Shown here: positions 7,718 through 16,000 of the stretch, one piece after another | Position numbering within the stretch: the stretch's first letter is position 1 | Layout of the letters: each line of letters begins with the position of its first letter | Assembly: GCA_963794685.1 (NCBI GenBank) | Contig: CAWCFK010000012.1 | Span: 186,001-250,000 of the forward strand | Length of the DNA stretch: 64,000 bases | Source of the DNA: CAVTWH01 sp963794685 | GTDB lineage: Bacteria; Actinomycetota; Actinomycetes; Mycobacteriales; Micromonosporaceae | Direction: 5' to 3' | Notes under the pieces: model-generated | Told to the model about the DNA's origin: nothing | Seen by the model: only the letters and a program-made list of their open reading frames with translations | Database searches by the model: none | Made by a program: the position numbers and the translations under genes

Positions 7718-9559
7718 TCAGGCTGCCTGGAGGGTCCAGTGGGCCAGGTTGGCGCGGGCGATGCGGGTGTGCGGGTGGTCCGGGCCGGAGACCCGCGTAC
7801 GCACTTCGAGCAGGTGGGTGTAGAGGTCACGGGCGGTGGTCGGGTCGCCGGCCTCGCCGGTCCAGCGGGCCAGGTTGTCCCGGGCGGTGAGGGTGTCCGG
7901 GTGCTCGGGGCCGACGATGCGGGCCCGCTCCACGGCCAGCGCGGCGTAGAGGTCCCGGGCGGCGCGCGGGTCACCCGCCTTGCCGGTCCAGAACGCCAGG
8001 CTCTCCCAGGTACTCAGCGTGTGTGGGTGCTCCGGGCCGGAAACCTTGATACGTAACGGAACCAGCTCAGCGAACCGATCCCGGGCGGCGGCCGGATCGC
8101 CAAGCGAACCGATCTGGTCAGCCAGGCTGGCGAGCGCTACGAGGGTACGGGGATCCTCCGGCCCGTGCGCCGCGAGCCGGCCGGCGACGAGTTCGGTACT
8201 GAGCCGGTGCGCGGTGAGCCGATCACCGGTCTGCGCCGTCCACCGGGCCAGGTGGCCGAGGATCGTCAGCGTCTGCGGATCGGTCGCACCGTGACTCGCC
8301 TGCCACAACGGGAGCAGCGCGGCGTAGGTGTCCCGGGCGGCGATCGCGTCGCCGGCCTCGCCGGTGGCGAACGCCAGGTTCGCCCGCGCCGACAGGGTCG
8401 TCCGGTGCTGGGCGCCGTACTGCTCGGTGTACCCGTCGACCAGCGACTGCCAGGCCGCCCGTGCGCCGGCGTAGTCGCCGCTGGCAACCAGGTACCCGGC
8501 CAGCCGCCAGCGACCACCGGACAGCGGCCGCAGTACCACCCGGGCGTGTGGCAGCAGCGCGGCGCAGGTCGGCCACGCAGCCGGTGCCGTCACCTGCTCG
8601 GGGATCGCGGCCAGCAACAGCGCGGCGGCGGCACCCCGCCAGTGCTCGCGGGCCGGGCCGAGCTGGTCGAGGGTGACCGCCTGAACCAGCCGGTGCACCG
8701 ACACCGTCTCCCCGGGCGGGCCGATCAGGCTGTGCCGGCGCAGGCCGGCGACCGCGTCGTCGAGCGTGACCGGGTCGCTCAGCTCGCTCAACGCGGCCGC
8801 CACCGTGGCATCGGCAGGTGTCGCCCCGGAGCTCAACAGCAGCCGCAGCGGAATGTCGTCGGGGGCGAGGCAGGCCAGCAGCCGCAGCAGGGTGAGCGGG
8901 CCGGGACCGCTGCGCGCCAACTCGGCCAGCGACAACTGCCACGCGGCGGCGACCGGCGCGGTGCCACCGCGGGCCAGTACCCGGCCGGGGTCGGCGCGCA
9001 GCAGGTCGAGGTACCCGGCCAGGGAGCGGCCGGTGGCGGTGACGTACGCGGCTGCCTGGACGAGGGCCAACGGGAGGTATCCGAGGGCGCCGGCCACCGC
9101 GGTCGCGGCTGGCGTGTCGGCCGAGCCGGTGGCCTCCAGTAACAGAGCGACAGCCGCCGACTCGGGGAGTACCCCGACGGTCAGTGCGCCCGGCCAGTCG
9201 GCGTCGCGGGTGGTGACCAGTACCCGGCCGGTGCCCCGGGGCGGCAGCCAGCGGGCCGCGTCGGTGTGCGAGGGCAGGTTGTCCAGGAGCAGCAGCCAGC
9301 GCTCGGGCAGCCGGGACAGCGCGGTGTGTACCCGGGCCACCGGGTCGGTACGGTCCAGCAGGTCGTCGGGGTCGAGGAGCCGGGCCAGGTCGGTGAAGTC
9401 GGACAGCAGGGTGTCCGGGTTCTCGGCGCGCAGGTACCAGATGACCGCGCAGTCACCGGCGACCCGGTGCGCGTACTCCAGCGCCACGCTGGTGGTGCCG
9501 GTACCGCCGAGGCCGGCGAGCGCGACCAGGGTGGGGCCGGCGACCGGGCCCTCCAGCAA
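7718..9559 (-). CDS. NB-ARC/TPR (STAND-type) protein with altered P-loop and broken 5' end
   Basis: 613 residues in the intact frame. The P-loop region reads ALAGLGGTGTTSVALEYAHR, with threonine (ACC) in place of the Walker A lysine. Walker B is RWLLLLDNLP, followed by NB-ARC helical and winged-helix parts. The last 250 residues hold about six 42-residue TPR units of the form DPxxARDLYxxLLxxRxxxxGPxHPxT. The expected N-terminus lies upstream in another frame (AIGSLHYQRRSDAVTATRLPP) and would join RLLGRDDLLARIGQLL if one base were restored near 9598-9606; a GTG at 9714 would then start a 666-codon gene. Such proteins act as ATP-switched sensors or scaffolds; the lysine loss argues against normal nucleotide hydrolysis. 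Confidence 0.75.
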   Translation of the reverse strand: MLEGPVAGPTLVALAGLGGTGTTSVALEYAHRVAGDCAVIWYLRAENPDTLLSDFTDLARLLDPDDLLDRTDPVARVHTALSRLPERWLLLLDNLPSHTDAARWLPPRGTGRVLVTTRDADWPGALTVGVLPESAAVALLLEATGSADTPAATAVAGALGYLPLALVQAAAYVTATGRSLAGYLDLLRADPGRVLARGGTAPVAAAWQLSLAELARSGPGPLTLLRLLACLAPDDIPLRLLLSSGATPADATVAAALSELSDPVTLDDAVAGLRRHSLIGPPGETVSVHRLVQAVTLDQLGPAREHWRGAAAALLLAAIPEQVTAPAAWPTCAALLPHARVVLRPLSGGRWRLAGYLVASGDYAGARAAWQSLVDGYTEQYGAQHRTTLSARANLAFATGEAGDAIAARDTYAALLPLWQASHGATDPQTLTILGHLARWTAQTGDRLTAHRLSTELVAGRLAAHGPEDPRTLVALASLADQIGSLGDPAAARDRFAELVPLRIKVSGPEHPHTLSTWESLAFWTGKAGDPRAARDLYAALAVERARIVGPEHPDTLTARDNLARWTGEAGDPTTARDLYTHLLEVRTRVSGPDHPHTRIARANLAHWTLQAA

Positions 9560-9776
9560 CTGCCCGATCCGGGCCAGCAGGTCGTCGCGGCCGAGCAGCC
9601 GGGCGGTCGGGGTGGCAGCCGGGTGGCTGTCACGGCGTCGGATCGGCGCTGGTAGTGCAGGCTGCCGATGGCGACGCCACCGTGCGCGGCGACGACCGCG
9701 TGCTGCGCGACCACCGACGGGACAGCAGCCGCAACGGACGGAACAGAGGACGGGCCGGTACTGCCGCCGGGTACGG

Positions 9777-10247
9777 TCAGCCCTGCGTCGTACCCGGCTG
9801 CGGAGGGTTTCCGATGCGCACTGATCCGTGCAGGTTCACGGCCGCCACCGAGCCGGACTCGGCACGCACGTTCACGTCCCGGCCGGCAGCCACCCCGTGC
9901 TCGGCCGCCGACACACTGCCGGCCGCCCGGATCTGCTCCAGGAGTTGGGCGAGCTGGCCCGCGAAGCCGGGGTCGGTCTCCGTCGCGTCCTCCAACGCCA
10001 GCCGTACCCGGTCCCGGGTGCGGTCGGTGAGTTCCGGCTGCGCGTCGACGTCGCGGGCCGCCTCGGTGCTCAGCCGGTCCAGTGCCGGATCTCCGGCGAG
10101 TTTGCCAGCGACCGCCTCGTAGAGCTGCTCCATCCGGGCATCCACGGCGGCGTCGACCTTCTCCTCCACCCGGCCGGCCGCGTGTCGGGCACGCCGCCAC
10201 GCCCAGGTCGCCAGGTACCCGACGGCCACCTCAAGGCCAGGAATCAC
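9777..10247 (-). CDS. Small partner protein upstream of the NB-ARC/TPR gene
   Basis: 156 residues from a GTG preceded by GGGGAG. The N-terminus IPGLEVAVGYLATWAWRRAR looks like a short membrane-proximal or amphipathic helix. Residues 25-110 are predicted helical (RVEEKVDAAVDARMEQLYEA). The tail GVAAGRDVNVRAESGSVAAV is a Gly/Val-alternating, beta-rich repeat (GRDVNVRA, GSVAAVNLHG) of a kind often seen in proteins encoded beside STAND ATPases. The gene ends 63 bases before the GTG proposed for the NB-ARC/TPR protein on the same strand, so the two form a likely operon. I do not recognise a named family. Confidence 0.7.
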   Translation of the reverse strand: MIPGLEVAVGYLATWAWRRARHAAGRVEEKVDAAVDARMEQLYEAVAGKLAGDPALDRLSTEAARDVDAQPELTDRTRDRVRLALEDATETDPGFAGQLAQLLEQIRAAGSVSAAEHGVAAGRDVNVRAESGSVAAVNLHGSVRIGNPPQPGTTQG

Positions 10248-10520
10248 AGCACACTCCCCACACTCTCGTTGCCCCGTCGGACTGTCACCCATCGTCACCC
10301 GGAAGACACCCGCAGCGGATCGGCCGTTGCGGGCAGCCGCTCGCCGGATCGGCTGAGTCGGCTCTGTCCACTCTGTCCACTCGACGCCGACCCGGCCCGA
10401 CTCGGCCTGGCCCGGTCCGGCCTGGCCCGGCCGGGCGTCAGCCGCCAGCGGCAGAGAGCGAGACGGACAAGCGGCCGGGCCGGTTGACTCTCTGGTGACC
10501 TGAGACGGCAGGCTGGTGGG

Positions 10521-11219
10521 GTGACGGAAGATGACCTGCTCAACATCGGTGCGTTCGCGGTGGCGACCGGCCTGTCGATCGTGGCGCTGCGGCACTACGA
10601 CGACATCGGACTACTCAAGCCGGCCCAGGTCGAGCCGGACACCGGGTACCGCCGCTACGCCCGGGACCAGGTGGCGCCGGCCCGGCTGATCTGCGGCCTG
10701 CGCGCCGTGGACCTGCCCATCGACCAGGTCCGCGCGGTGCTCGGGGAGCCGGCCGAGCAGGTACACGCAGCGCTGCACGGGCACCGGGAGCAGCTGGTGG
10801 CCCAGGTCCGCGAGCTGTCCCAGCGGGTGCTCGCGGTGGACGAGTTCATCGAGAAGGGCCTGCCGCTGCCGCCGGTCCAGCAGGTGCGGCCGGTGCAGCT
10901 GCGGCTGCGGGTCGCCGACATCGCACGGGCGGCGGCGTTCTACACGGCCGCGTTCGACGCGGTGTACGTGGAGGCGATCTCCTCGGTGCAGTTCGGCACG
11001 TACCGCACGGACAGGTTCTTCCTCATCACCCTGGAGGACGCCGGATCGCCTGGCGGCAGCCACTTCGGGCTGCTCGTGGACGACGTGGACACCGCACACG
11101 CCCGGGCGCTGGATGCGGGCGCCGTCGAGGTCCAGCCGCCGACGGAGTACGCCTGGAAGCCCCGCACCTCCTGCGTGCGGGACCCGGACGGCAATCTGGT
11201 GGACCTCAGCCAGGGCTGA
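10521..11219 (+). CDS. MerR family regulator fused to a glyoxalase/VOC domain
   Basis: 232 residues from GTG. Residues 5-75 are a MerR winged helix-turn-helix (NIGAFAVATGLSIVALRHYDDIGLLKP, shown here by its core ALRHYDDIGLL), followed by a dimerisation coiled coil to about 120. From about 125 to the end lies a vicinal-oxygen-chelate domain: QLRLRVADIARAAAFYTAAF, then SHFGLLVDDVDTAHARA and CVRDPDGNLVDLSQ. The VOC fold presumably replaces the usual effector domain and senses a small hydrophobic or electrophilic ligand. It is divergent from the small partner gene at 10247; the 273-base gap should hold both promoters. The target is unknown. Confidence 0.9.
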   Translation: MTEDDLLNIGAFAVATGLSIVALRHYDDIGLLKPAQVEPDTGYRRYARDQVAPARLICGLRAVDLPIDQVRAVLGEPAEQVHAALHGHREQLVAQVRELSQRVLAVDEFIEKGLPLPPVQQVRPVQLRLRVADIARAAAFYTAAFDAVYVEAISSVQFGTYRTDRFFLITLEDAGSPGGSHFGLLVDDVDTAHARALDAGAVEVQPPTEYAWKPRTSCVRDPDGNLVDLSQG

Positions 11220-11227
11220 GCGTCGGA

Positions 11228-12121
11228 TCAGGAGGAGTCGGGCAGCAGGACCTGGGCCAGGGTGTGTCGGCCGATGGCGGCCATCGCGGGGTTGTCCGCC
11301 GAGTGGGCGGCGAACGCGGTACCCAGGACCAGCGCCCAGCCTCGGGCCCGTTGCCAGGTGGCGGGGTCGAGGTCGCCGTGCCGGTCCAGCCGGGTGCGGA
11401 AGGTGCGCCGGCCCACCGCGTCGAAGACCAGCCAGCCGGCGGCCAGGTCGCACGCGGGATCGCCGCTGGTGATGTCGCCGAAGTCGAGGACGGCGCGCAG
11501 CCGACCGGTGCCCGGGTCGAGCAGCAGGTTCGCGGGGTGCGGGTCGCCGTGCAGCCAGACCGGCGGGCTGCTCCACGCGGGGGTCGCGGACAGCGTCTCC
11601 CACAGCGCGGCCAGCCGGTCGGCGGCCGGGATCAGGCCGGTGGCGAGGCGTTCGCGGACAACCGCGTCCCGGGTCGGCAGCGGCACGCCGCGCACCGGGT
11701 TCGGCGGGGCGTCGGCGGGCGCCGGGGTGTGCAGCCGGTGCAGGAAGTCGGCCAGGTCGACGGCGAGCGCCGTCCGGTCGGCCGCCTCCCGCTCGGCGGC
11801 GACCTGCCCGTCGTACCAGCGGGTGATGCTCCACGGCCACGGGAAACCGGCGCCGGGCCGGCCGACCCGGACCGGCGCGGGGATGTCCACGCCCACCTGC
11901 CGCGCCAGGGTGGGCAGCCAGCGCTGTTCGTGGTGGATCAGATCGACGGCGACCCGGCGGCGCGGCAGCCGCACACACAGCTCGCCGCCGAGCCGGTAGA
12001 TCACGTTGTCCCAGCCCGAGTTCGCCAGCGTGAGCGGGCCGGCCAGGTCGGGGTGCTGCTCGACCACCAGCCGCGCCACCAGGTCGGCGTCGACGTCCAC
12101 CTCGGCCACCGGCATCGTCAT
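11228..12121 (-). CDS. Aminoglycoside phosphotransferase family protein
   Basis: 297 residues from the ATG at 12121 (a second ATG at 12115 is possible). Protein-kinase-like fold of the APH family: catalytic loop VWLHGDPHPANLLLD and metal-binding DFGDITSGDPACDLA. The nucleotide-loop area near SGWDNVIYRLGGELCVRLPRR is typical of actinobacterial APH paralogues. These act on varied small molecules, and a drug-resistance role cannot be assumed from sequence. It follows the AAA-type ATPase gene by 7 bases on the same strand, so both probably share a transcript. Confidence 0.9.
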   Translation of the reverse strand: MTMPVAEVDVDADLVARLVVEQHPDLAGPLTLANSGWDNVIYRLGGELCVRLPRRRVAVDLIHHEQRWLPTLARQVGVDIPAPVRVGRPGAGFPWPWSITRWYDGQVAAEREAADRTALAVDLADFLHRLHTPAPADAPPNPVRGVPLPTRDAVVRERLATGLIPAADRLAALWETLSATPAWSSPPVWLHGDPHPANLLLDPGTGRLRAVLDFGDITSGDPACDLAAGWLVFDAVGRRTFRTRLDRHGDLDPATWQRARGWALVLGTAFAAHSADNPAMAAIGRHTLAQVLLPDSS

Positions 12122-12128
12122 GATCCGA

Positions 12129-12704
12129 TCATCGCCCAGCCGGCGGCTGCGGCAAACCCCACGCGGCCAGGTGGTCCAGCACCGCCGCGACGCGGGTCGC
12201 GACCGGGGCGCGGGGCAGTTCAATCAGTTGGTACCCGCTACGCAGGTACGCGCGTACCGCCGCGTCGTAGGTGCGGACCGCTTCCGTGAAGTCCTGGGTC
12301 CGCTCGGCATCGCCGGTGTAGATCTCCGCCCACGGCGGGGCGACGAACACCCGGGGGTGGTACCGGAACACCTGCGTCGCCCGGGTCACGTGCGCCGGTA
12401 CCGGCCGGCCCGTCAACTCGTAGTAGCCGGGCAGTCCGGGTACCCCGTGGTCGAAGAAGACCGGCCCGGCAAACGCCGCCGCCTCCCGGTGCGAGCGCAG
12501 GTCCCAGCTCAGCATCAGCTCCGCGAACAACCCGGAATCCCCGGTGTGCAGCGCGTTCCCGCCGATCGCCTGCTGCGCTTGGATGATCGCCCGACCGGCC
12601 TCGGCCATCACCGCGTACCCGAGAGCGCGCAGCGCGTCGAGCAGCGTGGTCTTCCCCGACCCGGGCCCACCGGTGACGATGACGAACTCTTCCGTACCGG
12701 CCAT
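12129..12704 (-). CDS. P-loop ATPase/kinase of the AAA_28 type
   Basis: 191 residues with Walker A VTGGPGSGKTTLLDAL at residues 9-24. The conserved EAGRAIIQAQQAIGG follows, and FFDHGVPGLPGYYEL stands in the Walker B position of predicted small-molecule kinases. A good ribosome-binding site GAGGAGG precedes the ATG. The substrate is not known for this family. It is transcribed with the downstream APH gene, so the pair may phosphorylate related substrates; that is inference. Confidence 0.88.
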   Translation of the reverse strand: MAGTEEFVIVTGGPGSGKTTLLDALRALGYAVMAEAGRAIIQAQQAIGGNALHTGDSGLFAELMLSWDLRSHREAAAFAGPVFFDHGVPGLPGYYELTGRPVPAHVTRATQVFRYHPRVFVAPPWAEIYTGDAERTQDFTEAVRTYDAAVRAYLRSGYQLIELPRAPVATRVAAVLDHLAAWGLPQPPAGR

Positions 12705-12765
12705 CGCCGGTCACCTCCTCAACTGGAACCTGTCTGACGAACGCGCGCCTGCGTACCCTGCGGGC

Positions 12766-13572
12766 ATGGCGAAGCGCTACGGCGTCGGGATTGTGGTGTG
12801 CGCGCTGGTGCTGGGCGCGGCGATGGCCGTACCGGCGGGGCAGCGGCTGGACGGCAGCCGGCACACCCTGTACCCGATGGCGGACTGGATTTTCCTGGCC
12901 GGACTGGCGATCGCCGGTGCGCTGATCGCGGCCGGACGGGGGCCGGTCCGGGTAGCCACGGTGATCGGCTGTACGTGCGCCACGCAACTGGCCGGGATGG
13001 GGATCTTCGCCGTCAAACACACCGGCCAGGCGATCGGCTCCGGGTACCTGGCCGGCGGGCACGCCGATCGATTGAGGTTAGCAGCCGGGGTGCTGGCGTT
13101 GGCAGGACTGCTCGCGGCTGGGCTGTGCCTGCTGGTGCTGCGTGACAGCGGCGTGCTGGCCGGGCCGGTGTCCCCGGTGCGCCAGTCGGTGAGCGTGCTG
13201 GCCGGCGCGCTGGTCCTACTGGTACTGCCGCTCGCCCTCAGCATCCCGGCGACGGATCGCCGCGACATCACCTCCCTCGTCGGCTATCTGGTGCTGTTCG
13301 CGCTGCCGTGGGCCTTTGCGCTGGTGCTGGCCTGCTCGTTGGCGGCGGACGCGGCGCTGTGGTCGGTCGCGACGGTGGTCGGCAGTGCGCTACTGCAGTT
13401 CGCGGCCCCCCGGGTGGCGGTACGGGTCGTGGGTTGGTCGTGGCATGGCGGGCCACCACTGCTGGACCGCGCCGATCTGTCGCTGGTCGCACTCGCGATG
13501 GCGGTGCCGATCCTGGTGGTGGCGGGCTTGGCCGGTCGCGACCGGCAACCCGGCCGTGCGGCTGCGAGGTAG
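12766..13572 (+). CDS. Multi-pass membrane protein, unknown function
   Basis: 268 residues from ATG. The first hydrophobic segment (VGIVVCALVLGAAMAVPAG) could be a signal anchor; about six more follow, including WIFLAGLAIAGALIAAG, LAAGVLALAGLLAAGLCLLV and LVGYLVLFALPWAFALVLA. No transporter signature is visible. It is divergently transcribed from the AAA_28 ATPase across a 61-base gap that must contain both promoters. Confidence 0.8.
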   Translation: MAKRYGVGIVVCALVLGAAMAVPAGQRLDGSRHTLYPMADWIFLAGLAIAGALIAAGRGPVRVATVIGCTCATQLAGMGIFAVKHTGQAIGSGYLAGGHADRLRLAAGVLALAGLLAAGLCLLVLRDSGVLAGPVSPVRQSVSVLAGALVLLVLPLALSIPATDRRDITSLVGYLVLFALPWAFALVLACSLAADAALWSVATVVGSALLQFAAPRVAVRVVGWSWHGGPPLLDRADLSLVALAMAVPILVVAGLAGRDRQPGRAAAR

Positions 13573-13602
13573 CTGGCCACGGCTGTCTGGGGACTACCGG
13601 GG

Positions 13603-13803
13603 CTACCGCTCTGGGGTGGGCCAGACCACGGGGTGGCGGGTGATGTCCCGGTGCTCCAGCGCGTGATGGGCCGAGCCGGTCCATGGGCAGATGAGGCAGA
13701 CCGCCACCTTGCGGAAGGTGGGGTCGCCCGCCTTGCGGGGTTCCGGCACAGGTAGGCGTACGCCGTGCAGGTGCAGCCAGAGCAACCACTGTTCCTCGTC
13801 CAT
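13603..13803 (-). CDS. Small CxxC-type protein (66 aa)
   Basis: 66 residues beginning MDEEQWLLWLHLHGVRLPVP, with a mid-protein CLICPWTGSAHH segment whose cysteine pair and histidines suggest a metal-binding knuckle. Codon use fits real coding sequence. It converges on the membrane-protein gene at 13572, and its upstream region is a structured 200-base segment facing the GntR gene. I do not recognise a named family. Confidence 0.65.
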   Translation of the reverse strand: MDEEQWLLWLHLHGVRLPVPEPRKAGDPTFRKVAVCLICPWTGSAHHALEHRDITRHPVVWPTPER

Positions 13804-13828
13804 CGCGTCTCCCGTCGCCGAGTTGGAA

Positions 13829-13903
13829 GGGGGCCGGTTGCCCCCACGGCACCGGCCCCCGCAGGTACGACGTGGGAGTCAAGCTCTGCCGCGCCGTACC
13901 TGC
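13829..13903. other. Two long inverted repeats in the 66-aa gene/GntR gap
   Basis: GGGGGCCGGT (13829-13838) pairs with ACCGGCCCCC (13851-13860), and immediately afterwards GCAGGTACG (13861-13869) pairs with CGTACCTGC (13895-13903). Both arms are perfect. They could be RNA hairpins in the leader of the minus-strand gene or protein-binding dyads. Confidence 0.5.
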
Positions 13904-13913
13904 ACGTCAATCA

Positions 13914-13951
13914 CTATCTACTATGAGAGATAGGAGAGCTAGTACTACTAG
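13914..13951. promoter_or_regulatory. Two palindromes, probable GntR operator region
   Basis: CTATCT-N8-AGATAG spans 13914-13933 and the perfect 13-base palindrome CTAGTACTACTAG spans 13939-13951. The AT-rich stretch lies 53 bases before the GntR start and stands out against the GC-rich surroundings. Autoregulation by the GntR protein is inferred from position. Confidence 0.5.
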
Positions 13952-14003
13952 GAACTTTGCAGTTCATGCGCAACCTGGCATTTCGCCACGCCAACATGAC
14001 GGG

Positions 14004-14234
14004 GTGACCCATTTCGTGCCCGACCACGAGCGGATCTCGACGGACATCCGCCGGCAGATCCGCGACGGTCGGCTGGCCCCCGGTGAGCAGTTGCCCACGA
14101 GGCAGGAGCTGGCCGACCGCTACAACGTCTCACCGGGCACCATCGACCGGGCGCTATTGACCCTGAAGGTGGAGGGCTTCGTGCGCGGACATCAGGGCCG
14201 AGGCAACTTCGTCACCGACACCCCGCCGAAGTAG
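14004..14234 (+). CDS. GntR family regulator, DNA-binding domain only
   Basis: 76 residues from GTG, preceded by ACGGG. The entire protein is the GntR winged helix: ISTDIRRQIRDGRLAPGEQL, LADRYNVSPGTIDRALLTLK and the wing GFVRGHQGRGNFV. No effector-binding domain follows, so it resembles the short stand-alone GntR proteins (YtrA-like) common in actinobacteria. It may regulate its own palindrome-rich upstream region; the ABC genes downstream are on the other strand. Confidence 0.88.
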   Translation: MTHFVPDHERISTDIRRQIRDGRLAPGEQLPTRQELADRYNVSPGTIDRALLTLKVEGFVRGHQGRGNFVTDTPPK

Positions 14235-14304
14235 CGGACGCGACTACTTCCCCCACTGGGGATCGACCCGATCAACCGGGGGACCAGCCGCCCCGAGGGC
14301 GCAT

Positions 14305-14334
14305 CCGGGCCACGGCCGGCACGCCATGGCCCGG
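14305..14334. terminator. Hairpin between GntR and ABC permease genes
   Basis: CCGGGCCA (14305-14312) and TGGCCCGG (14327-14334) form an 8-bp stem in the gap between the convergent GntR and ABC permease genes. A bidirectional terminator is plausible. Confidence 0.4.
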
Positions 14335-14341
14335 GGTCCGG

Positions 14342-15142
14342 TCAGTTGCCGGCGCTCTCGTAGCGGCGTAGGCCGCGCCGGAAGATGGTCAGCGCCACTG
14401 CCACGCAGTAGGCGGCGACCAGCGGGGTGAGCAGGCCGAGCCACGCCGACGACCCGGTGTCCAGCAGGAACGCCACCGGGAACACGCTGATGAAGGCGAA
14501 CGGGATGGCGAAGCCGAGCACTGCCTTGAGGGCCAGCGGGTAGATGCCGAGCGGGAACCGGGCCAGGTCACCGACCTGGTGGATGGCCATCGCGAGCAGC
14601 GGATTCGGGCTGGACATCCAGAACGAGCAGGCGTTGGTGGCCAGGTTGATGGCCACCTTGATGGCCACCGCGCTGAGCAGCAGCAGGAGCGCGAAGGCCA
14701 CCCGCCAGACCGACCAGGACACGTCCTCATGGGACAGTGCGGTGCCCAGCATCAGGCTGCCGACCACGATGTTGGTCAGCCCGTTGATGCCGATCTCCGC
14801 TCCGCTGACCTGGAGCACCACCGGGTAGGGGCGGACCAGCAGGTAGTCCAGACCACCCTGGTTGATCATGAAGGAGAGTCGCCAGGTGCCCTCGAAGAAG
14901 AACGAGCCGACCCCTTCGGCGATGGCCACCAGGGCGAACATCGCCACCACCGCCCAGAACGACCAGCCGTTGAGGGTGGGCACCTTCGCGAACAGCGCGG
15001 ACAGGAACACCAGGTTCACCACCTGCATCAGCACAGTGGCGCCAGCCATGATCCAGAAGTCGGACTCGTACTGCAGCAGCGCCCGCAGGTGCAGGCCGAG
15101 GAAGCGGAAGTAGAGCCGGATCAGTCGCAGCACGGTGCTCAC
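14342..15142 (-). CDS. ABC-2 type transporter permease (DUF990/COG3694-like)
   Basis: 266 residues from a GTG whose GTGA overlaps the upstream permease stop. Six hydrophobic segments are seen; the first begins near residue 25 (FWIMAGATVLMQVVNLVFLS) and the last is LGLLTPLVAAYCVAVALTI. The RLSFMINQGGLDYLLVRPYP stretch after the second segment is typical of the COG3694/DUF990 permeases that work with a COG4587 permease and a COG4586 ATPase. Third gene of the exporter operon; the substrate is unknown. Confidence 0.9.
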   Translation of the reverse strand: MSTVLRLIRLYFRFLGLHLRALLQYESDFWIMAGATVLMQVVNLVFLSALFAKVPTLNGWSFWAVVAMFALVAIAEGVGSFFFEGTWRLSFMINQGGLDYLLVRPYPVVLQVSGAEIGINGLTNIVVGSLMLGTALSHEDVSWSVWRVAFALLLLLSAVAIKVAINLATNACSFWMSSPNPLLAMAIHQVGDLARFPLGIYPLALKAVLGFAIPFAFISVFPVAFLLDTGSSAWLGLLTPLVAAYCVAVALTIFRRGLRRYESAGN

Positions 15143-15924
15143 CCGCCGTTCACGGTCAACTGGCGGACGGCGACCCGCCACAGCAGCTTCGCCCCGAACC
15201 ACAGCGCGACCACCCAGCCGAACTGCACGGCCACCAGCGCCGCCGCGTGCCCGCCGCTGGCCTGGCCGACCAGGATCAGCGCGGGCGTCGAGGCCATCCC
15301 GGCGAACGGCGACCAGGCGGCGGCTGTTCCCAGCCAGTGCGGCAGGAACGCCAGCGGTACCAGCGCGCCGGAGAGCAGGTTGACGATGGCGAGCCGGGCC
15401 CACTGCAGGCCGATGAAGTTCTCCGTCCAGAAGCAGAGCAGCCCGACCGAGTACACCACCAGGAACTTCAACGGGATCAGCAGCAGCATGCTGGCCGAGA
15501 ACAGGGCCAGTTCCCGGCCCGGTGGCCAATCGGGCGCGCCGCCGATCAGCAGCGTCACGCCGGTCACCACGAGTACCACCAGGATCTCGATCCAGACGCC
15601 GCCGAGGGTGTCGAAGAACCGGGCCTCCTGGTAGCGGACCGGCTTGATGATGTCCAGCGCCACCGTGCCCTCGCGGATGCGGAACACCATCCGGAAGTCC
15701 GCGAACAGCGACACCAGCGTCCCGGAGGCGAATGCCACCAGCAGGTACAGCCGCATCTGCGGCCAGGAGAAGCCGCCCACCGAGCCGTGCGCGGCGAGCG
15801 CCTGCCACACCGCGAGCAGCGCTACGAACTGGAACACCACGCCGAACAGCCCGAGCACGAACGACATCCGGTAGGTCAGTGCCGCCTTCGCGTTGGCCCG
15901 CGCCAACGCCAGGTACCCTCTCAC
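15139..15924 (-). CDS. ABC-2 type transporter permease (COG4587-like)
   Basis: 261 residues from the GTG before RGYLALARANAKAALTYRMS. Six hydrophobic segments include LGLFGVVFQFVALLAVWQAL and ILVVLVVTGVTLLIGG. The cytoplasmic element FRIREGTVALDIIKPVRYQ parallels the LLVRPYP element of its partner permease, as expected for a heterodimer. The frame stays open to 16032, but that extension is repetitive (ETEIEAETEARGRSRSRGRG) and overlaps the ATPase tail, so I prefer the later start. It overlaps the next permease by 4 bases. Confidence 0.85.
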   Translation of the reverse strand: MRGYLALARANAKAALTYRMSFVLGLFGVVFQFVALLAVWQALAAHGSVGGFSWPQMRLYLLVAFASGTLVSLFADFRMVFRIREGTVALDIIKPVRYQEARFFDTLGGVWIEILVVLVVTGVTLLIGGAPDWPPGRELALFSASMLLLIPLKFLVVYSVGLLCFWTENFIGLQWARLAIVNLLSGALVPLAFLPHWLGTAAAWSPFAGMASTPALILVGQASGGHAAALVAVQFGWVVALWFGAKLLWRVAVRQLTVNGG

Positions 15925-15939
15925 GCCGACCGCCCCACG

Positions 15940-16000
15940 GCCTCGGCTTCGGCTTCGGCCTCGAGCCTCGGTCTCGGCTTCGATTTCCGTCTCGGCTCGC
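15940..16000. repeat. Degenerate GARNCC-type repeat at the ATPase/permease junction
   Basis: On the minus strand the sequence is a run of hexamer-like units such as GAAGCC, GAGACC and GAGGCT. It encodes Arg/Pro/Lys in the ATPase frame and Glu/Ala/Arg in the permease frame. Such tracts slip easily and may explain why the ATPase frame lacks its own stop. Confidence 0.6.

Noticed and set aside
11228..12121. Antibiotic resistance gene
   Set aside because: APH fold is clear but the family is broad; nothing in sequence or context identifies a drug substrate.
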